Shown one piece after another: positions 14,053-22,024 of a stretch of 32,002 nt of DNA. The stretch comes from Neisseriaceae bacterium. GTDB taxonomy: Bacteria; Pseudomonadota; Gammaproteobacteria; Burkholderiales; Neisseriaceae. The stretch is taken from NCBI GenBank assembly GCA_017934045.1, contig JAGBKK010000018.1, positions 1 to 32,002 on the forward strand, in the 5' to 3' direction. The translations under genes and the position numbers were made by a program. Each line of letters starts with the position of its first letter. Within the stretch, counting starts at the first letter, position 1. The notes beneath the pieces are model-generated. The model ran no database searches. It was not told the origin of the DNA and was given only the letters and a program-made list of their open reading frames with translations.

Positions 14053-14061
14053 GTTTTCATT

Positions 14062-14077
14062 TTTCAGGCAGCCTGAA
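14062..14077. repeat. DUS-type inverted repeat
   Basis: TTTCAGGCAGCCTGAA, 8 bases before the Correia-like element. Confidence 0.9.
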
Positions 14078-14084
14078 TGCGTTT

Positions 14085-14190
14085 TATAGTCAATTCAGCC
14101 AAAAGTAGGCAAGGCGGTGAAGCCGCAGACAGTATAAATAATACGGCAAGGCGAACCAACGCTGCATAATTTTGGTATGAATTGACTATA
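14085..14190. mobile_element. Correia-like miniature element, 106 bp
   Basis: Ends TATAGTCAATTCA and TGAATTGACTATA are perfect 13-bp inverted repeats, imperfect to about 20 bp (then GCCAAAA/TACCAAAA). The inside carries GGTGAAGCCGCAGACAG and ATAAATAATACGGCAAGGCG, wording very like the interior of Neisseria Correia repeats. A relative with different ends is at 17919-18025. No coding capacity; it would be moved by a transposase supplied elsewhere. Confidence 0.75.
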
Positions 14191-14206
14191 TTGTTGGGCA
14201 TTATTC

Positions 14207-14237
14207 AGCGTGGGCAACAAGTTGCCCACCCTACGCT
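14207..14237. repeat. GTGGGCAAC hairpin repeat
   Basis: AGCGTGGGCAACAAG then TTGCCCACCCTACGCT. Confidence 0.7.
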
Positions 14238-14244
14238 CACTGCG

Positions 14245-14261
14245 TTTCAGGCAGCCTGAAA
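14245..14261. repeat. DUS-type inverted repeat
   Basis: TTTCAGGCAGCCTGAAA, with GCG/CGC extending the stem on both sides (GCGTTTCAGG...CCTGAAACGC). Confidence 0.9.
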
Positions 14262-14283
14262 CGCATATTATTTATATCAAAAA

Positions 14284-14332
14284 AAGATAAGTTTTATATC
14301 ATGATTTAATTTTTCTGTATTAAACTTATCTT
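14284..14332. promoter_or_regulatory. AT-rich palindrome upstream of ohr
   Basis: AAGATAAGTTT and AAACTTATCTT are perfect 11-bp inverted repeats 27 bases apart, about 75 bases ahead of ohr. It could be a regulator site (Ohr genes are often controlled by the peroxide sensor OhrR) or an RNA hairpin; no OhrR gene is nearby. Confidence 0.4.
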
Positions 14333-14335
14333 ACA

Positions 14336-14351
14336 TTCAGGTAGCCTGAAA
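14336..14351. repeat. DUS-like repeat, GTAGCC variant
   Basis: TTCAGGTAGCCTGAAA, 13 bases before the next variant copy. Confidence 0.75.
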
Positions 14352-14364
14352 TGGCTTATTGCTG

Positions 14365-14380
14365 TTCAGGCTACCTGAAA
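14365..14380. repeat. DUS-like repeat, CTACC variant
   Basis: TTCAGGCTACCTGAAA, reverse complement of the copy at 14336; together they can form a long stem just ahead of ohr. Confidence 0.75.
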
Positions 14381-14405
14381 ACAATCAACCAACATAAGGA
14401 ATAAA

Positions 14406-14840
14406 ATGATGAAAATCTTTTACCACACTTCGGCAACCGCCACAGGCGGACGCGATGGACGCACCCAAGTTGATGACGGCTCAATCGGTTTTGACTTGGT
14501 TTCAATGCAAGACAAATCGGGCAAACAAGGCACAAATCCTGAACAACTGTTTGCAATGGGTTACGCCGCCTGCTTTGACAGTGCAATGAATTTAGTTGCC
14601 AAGCAAATGAATTTACAGCCCACCCAATCCAGCACCACAGTTGGCGTGGGCATTGGTCAAAAACCTGACGGAGCATACGCTTTGGATTTAGACATAACCA
14701 TTACGGTGGCAGGCATTAGCGAAGAAGACGCACGACAGTTAATCCAAAAAGCCCACAGTGTCTGCCCATATTCCAACGCCGTCAAAGGCAATGTTGATGT
14801 GCGTTTGCATGTTAATTTAATGCAATCGTTTGATTTATAA
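14406..14840 (+). CDS. ohr: Organic hydroperoxide resistance protein Ohr
   Basis: Thiol peroxidase of the OsmC/Ohr family, 144 residues, reducing organic and fatty-acid hydroperoxides with lipoyl or thiol reductants. The two active cysteines are C56 in GYAACFDSAM and C120 in HSVCPYSNAV. E46 (NPEQLF) and an arginine at 16 or 19 are available for the active site. The pattern TNPEQLFAMGYAACFDSA is that of Ohr rather than OsmC. Start 14406 is used; ATG 14409 is equally possible after AAGGA. The gene is isolated by repeats upstream and a GTGGGC hairpin downstream. No OhrR regulator is adjacent. Confidence 0.92.
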   Translation: MMKIFYHTSATATGGRDGRTQVDDGSIGFDLVSMQDKSGKQGTNPEQLFAMGYAACFDSAMNLVAKQMNLQPTQSSTTVGVGIGQKPDGAYALDLDITITVAGISEEDARQLIQKAHSVCPYSNAVKGNVDVRLHVNLMQSFDL

Positions 14841-14849
14841 ATTGTTGTG

Positions 14850-14875
14850 TAGCGTGGGCATTCCTGCCTACGCTA
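14850..14875. repeat. GCGTGGGCA hairpin repeat
   Basis: TAGCGTGGGCA-TTCC-TGCCTACGCTA, a stem with one mismatch just after ohr; could also serve as its terminator. Confidence 0.65.
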
Positions 14876-14889
14876 AACGAACAATACTG

Positions 14890-14906
14890 TTTCAGGCAGC
14901 CTAAAA
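14890..14906. repeat. DUS-type inverted repeat, CTAAAA variant
   Basis: TTTCAGGCAGCCTAAAA, one mismatch in the right arm, in the nitroreductase leader. Confidence 0.75.
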
Positions 14907-14931
14907 CCATTTTAGTTGAAAGGAAAACAAT

Positions 14932-15606
14932 ATGTTAGACTTTGAAACCACCGTTAAAACACGGCAATCCATTCGCAAATTTCTGCCCACGCCGATGAGC
15001 GAAGCAGAAATCAAACAAATTTTGCAAGATGCACAAAACGCTCCATCAGCGTGCAATACCCAGCCGTGGTTGGTGCATATTGCGTCAGGCGAAACTTTGC
15101 AAAAACTCACCGCCAGAATTGCCGAACGCTTTGCTAACAATCAATTTTCACGCGATTTTGAATTTGATCAAAGCAAATACTCAGGCGAATATGAAAAACG
15201 CTGGCGAGAACAATACGCCCATGTTTTTACCACCAGTTTCGGTTTGCCACGCGAAAACAGAGAAGGTAGAAAAGCCATTATAGAACAAAATATTACGGGT
15301 TACGGTGCACCGCATATCGCCTTTTTATTTATGCCCGACATAGAAAATCATCATGTCAATTTAGCCGCTGATTTGGGTATGTATTCACAAACCTTTTTGC
15401 TGTCTTTAACCGCACGCGGTTTTGGCGGCATTCCACAATTATTCTTTGGCTTGTTTGCCGATGATATACGCGAAATTTTGGGCGTTTCCAAAGACTATAA
15501 ATTGCTGCACGGCATAGCCTTTGGATACCCCGACTGGAACGCACAACCCAACAAAATCCATTTAGGACGCGTACCGATTGAAGAAAGTGCCGTGTTGCAC
15601 TGGTAA
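14932..15606 (+). CDS. Nitroreductase family protein
   Basis: FMN-dependent NAD(P)H oxidoreductase of 224 residues. The N-terminal TVKTRQSIRKFLPTPMSEAEIKQIL with the RxSxRxF phosphate-binding pattern, then QNAPSACNTQPWLVHIASG, are classic for the nitroreductase fold. ADLGMYSQTFLLSLTARGFGGIPQ and the C-terminal FGYPDWNA complete it. Such enzymes reduce nitroaromatics, quinones or enones; the natural substrate is not evident. AAAGGA precedes ATG 14932. It closes the plus-strand redox cluster and a DUS follows its stop after 5 bases. Confidence 0.9.
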   Translation: MLDFETTVKTRQSIRKFLPTPMSEAEIKQILQDAQNAPSACNTQPWLVHIASGETLQKLTARIAERFANNQFSRDFEFDQSKYSGEYEKRWREQYAHVFTTSFGLPRENREGRKAIIEQNITGYGAPHIAFLFMPDIENHHVNLAADLGMYSQTFLLSLTARGFGGIPQLFFGLFADDIREILGVSKDYKLLHGIAFGYPDWNAQPNKIHLGRVPIEESAVLHW

Positions 15607-15611
15607 ATTTT

Positions 15612-15628
15612 TTTCAGGCAGCCTGAAA
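15612..15628 (+). terminator. DUS-type inverted repeat, probable terminator of nitroreductase
   Basis: TTTCAGGCAGCCTGAAA flanked by TTTT and AA. Confidence 0.7.
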
Positions 15629-15698
15629 AAGATTGGTTTGCTATAAGATTGCACACGCATTGCGTTTGCAATGTTTGCTTTTGGCAAGGTGGCGTAGG

Positions 15699-15729
15699 TT
15701 GGAACTTCTATAGCCATAAAAGCTTCCAA
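15699..15729. terminator. Hairpin between converging genes
   Basis: TTGGAACTT and AAGCTTCCAA form a 9-bp stem with a bulged base and 12-base loop beyond the stop of the orphan membrane gene; it lacks a clear T run. Confidence 0.35.
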
Positions 15730-15732
15730 TTA

Positions 15733-16431
15733 TTAAGAATGTTCAACAAAATTTTTCTGTATCAAATGGTATAAAATACAGAAAACCATACTATTTAATA
15801 TCAAATAAACAGCAAAAAACCGTAAGTTTTGTTGTTGCTTTGAAAACTTACTTATGAAATAATCATAACTATAAATAATTTTATCGTTATGTTTTATTTC
15901 ATAAATAACTTTTTTATTATTAATAGTAGGAATAATGTACATATCAATATCAACAACAGAAAATTCAGCATATTTTACTGAAATATTTTTACCATATTCA
16001 TCCTTAACACCAAAATATTGTGTAACTTCTTTGAAACAACTTTCATTAGCTAATGGGGAACAATCAAAAAATATTTTAGGTTTGCTTTCATTTAAAAAAA
16101 GATGACTTGCACTATATTTATGGTTTGGATTAAATGTAATTCCAGAATAATTTTTTAATTGATCATAACCAATATTAAAATCTTTTATTAAATACCAAAA
16201 ATTAGTAGATAACCAAAATAACGAAACACATACAGAATAAATAAAATATGTTCTTTTATCACAACCAAAACTTTTACTTATAATAATAAATAGAAAACAA
16301 ATAACAAAAGGAAGCATAATAAAAAAATTATTATCTTTTGTACAAAATGCGAATCCAATAAGACTGATAGTTTGGATAAAAAATATAATCATAAATTTTT
16401 TTTTAATGCATATATCTTTCCATTTAATCAT
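15733..16431 (-). CDS. Hypothetical membrane protein, AT-rich orphan
   Basis: Not recognised. It is 232 residues, with hydrophobic segments near residues 13-31, 36-53 and 62-82 and one near 205-225, so a region of about 120 residues (83-204) would lie on one side of the membrane. That region contains three cysteines, including DCSPLANESC, which suggests an oxidising compartment. AAGGA precedes ATG 16431. Base composition is clearly more AT-rich than the flanking genes and codon use leans to A/T endings, as expected for acquired DNA. It is bounded by DUS repeats on both sides and faces the nitroreductase gene tail to tail. Confidence 0.65.
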   Translation of the reverse strand: MIKWKDICIKKKFMIIFFIQTISLIGFAFCTKDNNFFIMLPFVICFLFIIISKSFGCDKRTYFIYSVCVSLFWLSTNFWYLIKDFNIGYDQLKNYSGITFNPNHKYSASHLFLNESKPKIFFDCSPLANESCFKEVTQYFGVKDEYGKNISVKYAEFSVVDIDMYIIPTINNKKVIYEIKHNDKIIYSYDYFISKFSKQQQNLRFFAVYLILNSMVFCILYHLIQKNFVEHS

Positions 16432-16461
16432 TTCTTTTTCCTTTAATAAATCCTTAAAACC

Positions 16462-16478
16462 TTTCAGGCAGCCTGAAA
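16462..16478. repeat. DUS-type inverted repeat
   Basis: TTTCAGGCAGCCTGAAA, between ampG and the orphan membrane gene. Confidence 0.9.
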
Positions 16479-16565
16479 CAATTAAAAACCATATTTTTAT
16501 TACTAATTTTCAATTTCAAATTAGCAATAAGAATATAATTTAATACCACCAAATCTAAATTACGG

Positions 16566-17849
16566 TTATTTATTTTTTCCCCACGGTGCGACTTTGAACA
16601 GTAACAGCATACCAGGAATTGCCAAGAAAAAGCACAGCCAAAAGAATGAATAATAGCCCATCGCGTTGATTAAATAGCCTGTGGTGGCGTTGATGAATGT
16701 TCTCGGAAATGCCGATAGGGCGGTGAGTAGGGCGATTTGTGTGGCGGTGTAAGCAGGGTTGGTTTCGCGGGCGATGAATGAAACAAACGCGGCTGTGCCT
16801 AATCCTGCACCAATGGCTTCGGCGGCAATGACGAGTGCCAATAGCCATAATTCAAAACTGCCAACGGTATCGAAGTGTCCGTAGGACGATAGCCACACAA
16901 AGCCTAAAATGGTGATGATTTGTACAAAACCGAATATCCACAACGCTCGGTTAATGCCGAGTTTTACCATCCATATACCGCCGATAATGCCTGCTACAAT
17001 CATCGGCCACAGCCCTGCGTTTTTAGCGATTAAGCCGATTTGTGTTTTGGAAAAGCCCATATCTAAATAAAACGGTGTTGCCAAAGCAGTTGCCATGCTG
17101 TCGCCCAATTTATAAAAGAAAATAAACGCCAACACCAACAGGGCGTGTTGCACGCCTTGGCGATTGAAAAATTCTTTGAACGGCAAAATAAAAGTGTCTT
17201 CTAATGTTTTGGGCGTGGTATCTGGCGTGGGCGGTTCTTTGACCGTCAGCGTCATTGCGATGGCAGGCAGCATAAATAAGGCGGTGATGAAGAAAACATT
17301 TTGCCACGACATATGATCAGCCAAAATCAAGGACAACGCACCAGGCACAAAGCCTGCAATGCGATAGGCGGCAACATGAATGGAATTGCCCAAGCCAAGT
17401 TCTGCGTCCGTGAGAATTTCGCGGCGGAAGGTGTCAATCACAATATCGTGCGTGGCAGAAAACAGCGTTAAACATAAGCACAAGGCGACAATCAGCCCAA
17501 TATCGTGTTGTGGATTGGTGAGACCAAACGCTGCCATAGCGGCAATCAGCACCACTTGCGTAACCAACAACCAGCCACGCCGTCTGCCCAAAAAGGGCAA
17601 AGTTACTGCGTCTAACAAGGGAGCCCATAAAAATTTCCACGCAAACGGAAATTGAATCAGGGCAAACGCACCAATGGTTTTTAAACTTAAATCAAATGAC
17701 CGCAACCACGCTGGAATCAGCGTCAGCACAAAATACAAAGGCAAACCAGACGCAAACCCTGTAAAAACGCAAATCAGCATTTTTTTCCAATTAACGGGCA
17801 GTTTTTCCGTGTTTTCTAATGGCTGTTCAGATTGTTGTGCTTGCGTCAT
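16566..17849 (-). CDS. ampG: AmpG family muropeptide permease
   Basis: Inner-membrane major-facilitator transporter of 427 residues that imports GlcNAc-anhydroMurNAc peptides for cell-wall recycling. AmpG-type marks are FASGLPLYFVLTLIPAWLRS, FAWKFLWAPLLD, LGRRRGWLL, ATHDIVIDTFRREIL and FSKTQIGLIAK. Twelve hydrophobic segments are plausible. The frame is open to 18002, but ATG 17849 is preferred because GGAAG precedes it and the extra upstream residues come from the Correia-like element and a DUS. hemE lies upstream on the same strand, with the element between them. In Neisseria a less active AmpG leads to release of peptidoglycan fragments; nothing here tells its activity. Confidence 0.92.
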   Translation of the reverse strand: MTQAQQSEQPLENTEKLPVNWKKMLICVFTGFASGLPLYFVLTLIPAWLRSFDLSLKTIGAFALIQFPFAWKFLWAPLLDAVTLPFLGRRRGWLLVTQVVLIAAMAAFGLTNPQHDIGLIVALCLCLTLFSATHDIVIDTFRREILTDAELGLGNSIHVAAYRIAGFVPGALSLILADHMSWQNVFFITALFMLPAIAMTLTVKEPPTPDTTPKTLEDTFILPFKEFFNRQGVQHALLVLAFIFFYKLGDSMATALATPFYLDMGFSKTQIGLIAKNAGLWPMIVAGIIGGIWMVKLGINRALWIFGFVQIITILGFVWLSSYGHFDTVGSFELWLLALVIAAEAIGAGLGTAAFVSFIARETNPAYTATQIALLTALSAFPRTFINATTGYLINAMGYYSFFWLCFFLAIPGMLLLFKVAPWGKNK

Positions 17850-17864
17850 CGTTTCTTCCAAAGG

Positions 17865-17880
17865 TTTCAGGCTGCCTGAA
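17865..17880. repeat. DUS-type inverted repeat
   Basis: TTTCAGGCTGCCTGAA, 15 bases upstream of the ampG start. Confidence 0.9.
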
Positions 17881-17918
17881 TAGATAAAAAGAGTGCAGTA
17901 TTGTACCACACTATTTTT

Positions 17919-18025
17919 TATAGTCGTTTCAGAGCAAAACTCTGCGGCGTTACTTCGCCTTGCCGTATTATTTATACTGTCGCAGGCAAAGTTGCCTTGC
18001 ATGCTTTTGCTCTGAAACGACTATA
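17919..18025. mobile_element. Correia-like miniature element, 107 bp
   Basis: TATAGTCGTTTCAGAGCAAAA pairs with its exact inverse at the other end, a 21-bp perfect terminal repeat. The interior TTCGCCTTGCCGTATTATTT then ATACTGTC is shared, in reverse orientation, with the element at 14085-14190. Correia elements can carry promoters, so this one, placed between hemE and ampG, may affect ampG. It touches the DUS at 18027. Confidence 0.8.
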
Positions 18026-18026
18026 A

Positions 18027-18043
18027 TTTCAGGCAGCCTGAAA
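18027..18043 (-). terminator. DUS-type inverted repeat, probable terminator of hemE
   Basis: TTTCAGGCAGCCTGAAA, 4 bases beyond the hemE stop on the minus strand. Confidence 0.65.
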
Positions 18044-18047
18044 ACGG

Positions 18048-19106
18048 TTAATGATATGCTTTCGACAACGAATGCACGGCTTCTACCAAGTCTTTCACGC
18101 GTTCTGGGTCGGTGTGTTGATGAATGCCGTGTCCCAAATTGAAAATGTGTCCGTTGCCTTTTCCGTAGCCTGCGAGAATGCGTGCCACTTCGGCTTCAAC
18201 CGCTTGTTTTGTGCCAAACAACGCCATTGGGTCGAAATTGCCTTGCAGTGCCACTTTATCGCCAACAAGACGGCGCGCGGCGGCAATATCCACCGTCCAA
18301 TCCAAGCCCAAAGCGTCTGCACCGCAGTTTGCCATTTGTTCTAACCACAAACCGCCACCTTTGACAAACACAATCACAGGAATAGGGTTGCCGTCTGCGT
18401 CCGTTTTGGTTAAGCCGTTGATAATTTTAGTAATATATTGTAAGGAAAACTCGCCAAACGCCTTGTCCGACAACACGCCGCCCCAAGTATCGAAAATTTG
18501 TACTGCATTCGCTCCTGCGGCGATTTGTTGGTTTAAATATGCGGTTACGGCTTGGGCGTTGATTTCCAACACACGGTGCAATAAATCAGGACGGCTATAA
18601 AGCATTGATTTTATTAAACGAAATTCACGAGAACTGCCCCCTTCAACCATATAACACGCCAAAGTCCAAGGGCTGCCTGAAAAGCCAATCAGGGGAACTC
18701 GTCCGTTTAAGGCTTGCTTGATTGACGCTACTGCATTAAACACATAGGATAATTTTTCCATATCAGGCACGGCTAATTGTTTAACCGCATTTTCGTCCTG
18801 AATGGGGTGAGCAAACTTCGGACCTTCGCCAGCCACAAACGACAAGCCCAAACCCATAGCGTCTGGCACGGTGAGAATGTCGGAAAACAAAATCGCCGCG
18901 TCTAAATTAAAGCGTTCCACAGGTTGCAGGGTTACAACGGTAGCAAAATCAGTATTGCGACACAAATCCAAAAAACCGCCCGCATTTGCTCGCACTTCAC
19001 GATATTCAGGCAAATAACGCCCTGCCTGACGCATTAGCCACACAGGCGTGTAATCGGTGTCTTGGCGAAGTAGTGCTTTGATAAAGGTGTCGTTTTTAAG
19101 TTCCAT
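18048..19106 (-). CDS. hemE: Uroporphyrinogen decarboxylase
   Basis: Cytosolic heme-pathway enzyme of 352 residues, the family's usual length, that removes four acetate carboxyls from uroporphyrinogen III to give coproporphyrinogen III. The signature [20 protein letters not shown] lies at residues 20-39; [19 protein letters not shown] carries the catalytic aspartate; [17 protein letters not shown] and the C-terminal [15 protein letters not shown] are typical. ATG 19106 begins the conserved N-terminus; the region before it has only a weak ribosome binding site (GAGA). It is divergent from the nicotinamidase-like gene. Confidence 0.97.
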   Translation of the reverse strand: MELKNDTFIKALLRQDTDYTPVWLMRQAGRYLPEYREVRANAGGFLDLCRNTDFATVVTLQPVERFNLDAAILFSDILTVPDAMGLGLSFVAGEGPKFAHPIQDENAVKQLAVPDMEKLSYVFNAVASIKQALNGRVPLIGFSGSPWTLACYMVEGGSSREFRLIKSMLYSRPDLLHRVLEINAQAVTAYLNQQIAAGANAVQIFDTWGGVLSDKAFGEFSLQYITKIINGLTKTDADGNPIPVIVFVKGGGLWLEQMANCGADALGLDWTVDIAAARRLVGDKVALQGNFDPMALFGTKQAVEAEVARILAGYGKGNGHIFNLGHGIHQHTDPERVKDLVEAVHSLSKAYH

Positions 19107-19250
19107 AAGTCAATCTCGTCTATTTTAGAAAAAATTAAAATATAAATCAGTAGATTGTAACGGTTGAATATAATTCTGTCTATCTTTGATTGTATTCTTT
19201 TATAATGCGATTGTTTCAGGCTGCCTGAAACCTAATATAAAGGAACAAAA
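19107..19250. promoter_or_regulatory. Divergent region between hemE and nicotinamidase-like gene
   Basis: AT-rich. TATAAT at 19201-19206 is a clear plus-strand -10 candidate but no good -35 lies 16-18 bases before it. A DUS follows at 19214, within the plus-strand leader. Confidence 0.4.
19214..19230. repeat. DUS-type inverted repeat
   Basis: TTTCAGGCTGCCTGAAA, between the candidate -10 and the ribosome binding site of the next gene. Confidence 0.9.
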
Positions 19251-19886
19251 ATGACCATTATTGCGATTGATGTTGATGCACAACGCGCGTTTTCGCCCTT
19301 GTGTCCGAATGAATTACCTGTATCACAAGGTGATGAAATTGTTGAAGAATTAAATAAACAAGCCAAATTAGCCGATTTTCGTGTGATGACCAAAGACGCA
19401 CACAGCCAACATGCGGTGTGGGCAGTAGAAAAGGCAGAAGAATCGTTACAGCCCTTAAATTATGCTAATGCGGATTTAACTTGGCGGCGGCATGCGGAAG
19501 TGGGCACAGACGGCTTTGAATTGCTGCCACAACTGCCGCACCCAACTGAATACGATTTTTTGGTGTATAAGGGCGTGGAGCGGGATATGCACCCTTACGG
19601 AGCGTGTTTTCACGACTTGGCAAACACCATTAGCACTGGGCTGATTGAATGGTTACAAGCCAAACAAGCCACAGCCTTAATTGTTGGCGGCTTGGCAACC
19701 GATTATTGCGTGAAAAACACCGTATTACAACTGTTGGCAAATGGTAAATGGCAGGTTTATTTGAACTTGGCGGCGTGTCGTGGTATTGCGGAAGATACCA
19801 TTGCTTCTGCCTTAAAAGAAATGCAAAACGCAGGAGCGATTGTTTGTCAAAATACGGCACAAATTAAAGAGAAGTTGGGCAAATAA
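19251..19886 (+). CDS. Nicotinamidase / isochorismatase-family hydrolase
   Basis: Cysteine hydrolase of 211 residues. The catalytic set is visible: D9 with Q11 (DVDAQRAF), K107 (VYKGVE) and C153 (GLATDYCVKNTV). The KDAH motif and its nearby histidine (DAHSQHA) match the metal site of nicotinamidases, so conversion of nicotinamide to nicotinic acid for NAD salvage (PncA) is the best guess. Other family members act on different amides, so the symbol is left blank. AAAGGA precedes ATG 19251. It may be cotranscribed with trpD, though two DUS repeats separate them. Confidence 0.85.
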   Translation: MTIIAIDVDAQRAFSPLCPNELPVSQGDEIVEELNKQAKLADFRVMTKDAHSQHAVWAVEKAEESLQPLNYANADLTWRRHAEVGTDGFELLPQLPHPTEYDFLVYKGVERDMHPYGACFHDLANTISTGLIEWLQAKQATALIVGGLATDYCVKNTVLQLLANGKWQVYLNLAACRGIAEDTIASALKEMQNAGAIVCQNTAQIKEKLGK

Positions 19887-19891
19887 AGCCA

Positions 19892-19907
19892 TTCAGGCTG
19901 CCTGAAA
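19892..19907. repeat. DUS-type inverted repeat
   Basis: TTCAGGCTGCCTGAAA, 5 bases after the nicotinamidase-like stop; possible terminator. Confidence 0.9.
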
Positions 19908-19933
19908 AAGAGTAGAATATCCCTTTTTCATTG

Positions 19934-19949
19934 TTCAGGCTGCCTGAAA
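19934..19949. repeat. DUS-type inverted repeat
   Basis: TTCAGGCTGCCTGAAA, 24 bases before the trpD start and in tandem with the copy at 19892. Confidence 0.9.
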
Positions 19950-19973
19950 CTTTTTCATATTAAAGGATTTTTT

Positions 19974-21005
19974 ATGATAACCCATCAAGAAGCACTGAAT
20001 CGCTTAATTGACGGCAACGAACTTTTTTCCGATGAAATGACCGATTTAATGCGACAGATTATGAGTGGGCAATTAGCCCCAGAAGTCATTGCGGCGTTGC
20101 TCATCGGCTTACGCATTAAAGTGGAGAGCGTTTCTGAAATTACCGCTGCCACCAATGTGTTGCGAGAATTTATGCAAAAAGTGCCGTTAAATGATGACGA
20201 ACGGCAAGATTTGGTCGATGTGGTGGGGACAGGGGGCGACAATGCAAAAACCTTTAATATTTCAACCACTTCAATGTTTGTGGCAGCAGCGGCTGGGGCA
20301 AAAGTTGCCAAACACGGTGGTCGCAGTGTGTCGTCAATGAGTGGTGCGGCTGATGTGATGGAATATATGGGCGTGCCGTTGAATCTTACGCCAGCACAAA
20401 CCGCCGATTGTATTCGTCAAAGCAATATGGGCTTTATGTTTGCCCCTACGCACCACCCTGCGATGAAATATGTCGCTCCTGTTCGCCGTGCGTTAGGCGT
20501 GCGGACAATGTTTAATATTTTAGGACCTTTGTCCAATCCAGCCAACGCACCACGCCAAGTTTTGGGCGTATTTCACCCTGATTTACTGGGCATTTGCTCG
20601 CATGTATTGCGTCATTTGGGCTTGCAACATGTGTTGGTGGTCAATGGTAAAGACGGTTTGGACGAAATTTCCATTGCCGCCGCCACGCGTGTATTTGAAT
20701 TAAAAGACGGTAAAATTAGCGAATACGACATTTGTCCAGAAGATTTTGGCTTGATGCGTCAAGAAAGTTTGAAAGATTTGAAAGTAGAAAACGCCGAACA
20801 ATCGTTAGCCAAAATGACAGCGGTTTTATCAGGCGAAAAAGGGGCGTGTCGCGATATTGTGCTGATGAATGCGGCGGCAACGCTGTATTGCGGCGGCGTG
20901 GTGGATAATTTGCAAGACGGTGTTAAATTAGCGGCAGAAACCATAGACAGCGGCAAAGCATTCGCCAAACAAAAAGAATTTATTAAATTAACGCAAAGTT
21001 TTTAA
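19974..21005 (+). CDS. trpD: Anthranilate phosphoribosyltransferase
   Basis: Second committed enzyme of tryptophan synthesis, joining anthranilate to PRPP. It is 343 residues, full length. Signature segments are [17 protein letters not shown] (PRPP-binding loop), [43 protein letters not shown] and [13 protein letters not shown] 19974 follows AAAGGA. No other trp gene is near, which agrees with the scattered trp genes of Neisseriaceae. A perfect hairpin at 21089-21115 lies downstream. Confidence 0.97.
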   Translation: MITHQEALNRLIDGNELFSDEMTDLMRQIMSGQLAPEVIAALLIGLRIKVESVSEITAATNVLREFMQKVPLNDDERQDLVDVVGTGGDNAKTFNISTTSMFVAAAAGAKVAKHGGRSVSSMSGAADVMEYMGVPLNLTPAQTADCIRQSNMGFMFAPTHHPAMKYVAPVRRALGVRTMFNILGPLSNPANAPRQVLGVFHPDLLGICSHVLRHLGLQHVLVVNGKDGLDEISIAAATRVFELKDGKISEYDICPEDFGLMRQESLKDLKVENAEQSLAKMTAVLSGEKGACRDIVLMNAAATLYCGGVVDNLQDGVKLAAETIDSGKAFAKQKEFIKLTQSF

Positions 21006-21029
21006 TCTGGCGTTATGGCGTAAAAATCA

Positions 21030-21045
21030 TTCAGGCAGCCTGAAA
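21030..21045. repeat. DUS-type inverted repeat
   Basis: TTCAGGCAGCCTGAAA, 24 bases after the trpD stop. Confidence 0.9.
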
Positions 21046-21052
21046 CCTATAT

Positions 21053-21090
21053 CGTCATTGCGATGAGCGAAAGCGAAGAAGCAATCTCCT
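21053..21090. repeat. 'cattgcgatgagcgaaagcg' dispersed repeat
   Basis: CGTCATTGCGATGAGCG then GAAGCAATCTCC; forward-orientation member of the 'cattgcgag...gcaatctcc' family. Confidence 0.65.
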
Positions 21091-21115
21091 AAAAATCGGC
21101 AACGCCGATTTTTAG
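21089..21115 (+). terminator. Perfect hairpin downstream of trpD
   Basis: CTAAAAATCGGC-AAC-GCCGATTTTTAG: 12-bp stem with 3-base loop and T5 in the right arm. Terminator is likely but the T run is inside the stem. Confidence 0.5.
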
Positions 21116-21142
21116 GGTAGCCTATCAATAAAACCAGTTAAA

Positions 21143-21159
21143 TTTCAGGCAGCCTGAAA
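21143..21159. repeat. DUS-type inverted repeat
   Basis: TTTCAGGCAGCCTGAAA, 57 bases before the proB-like start. Confidence 0.9.
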
Positions 21160-21207
21160 CGAAGTTCAACGAGCATAAGCGAAGTTAAAAAATATGTTGA
21201 ATATTAG

Positions 21208-21978
<771 letters not shown>

Positions 21979-21995
21979 TTTCAGGCTGCCTGAAA
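21979..21995 (+). terminator. DUS-type inverted repeat directly after proB
   Basis: TTTCAGGCTGCCTGAAA starts at the first base after the proB stop and lies 30 bases ahead of hsdM. Confidence 0.6.
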
Positions 21996-22024
21996 TAAGG
22001 TTCAGCAAACACGAGATTTTTCAT

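Larger units (their letters stand above)
13908..14405. other. 498-bp repeat-packed intergenic region
   Basis: Between mdaB and ohr. In order: DUS, 'cattgcgag' repeat, GTGGGC hairpin, DUS, a 106-bp Correia-like element, GTGGGC hairpin, DUS, an AT-rich palindrome, two DUS repeats. No credible gene was found. It is the densest cluster of small repeats in the window. Confidence 0.85.

Noticed and set aside
17850-18002. N-terminal extension of AmpG
   Set aside because: Would be translated from a Correia-like element and a DUS; ATG 17849 has a ribosome binding site.
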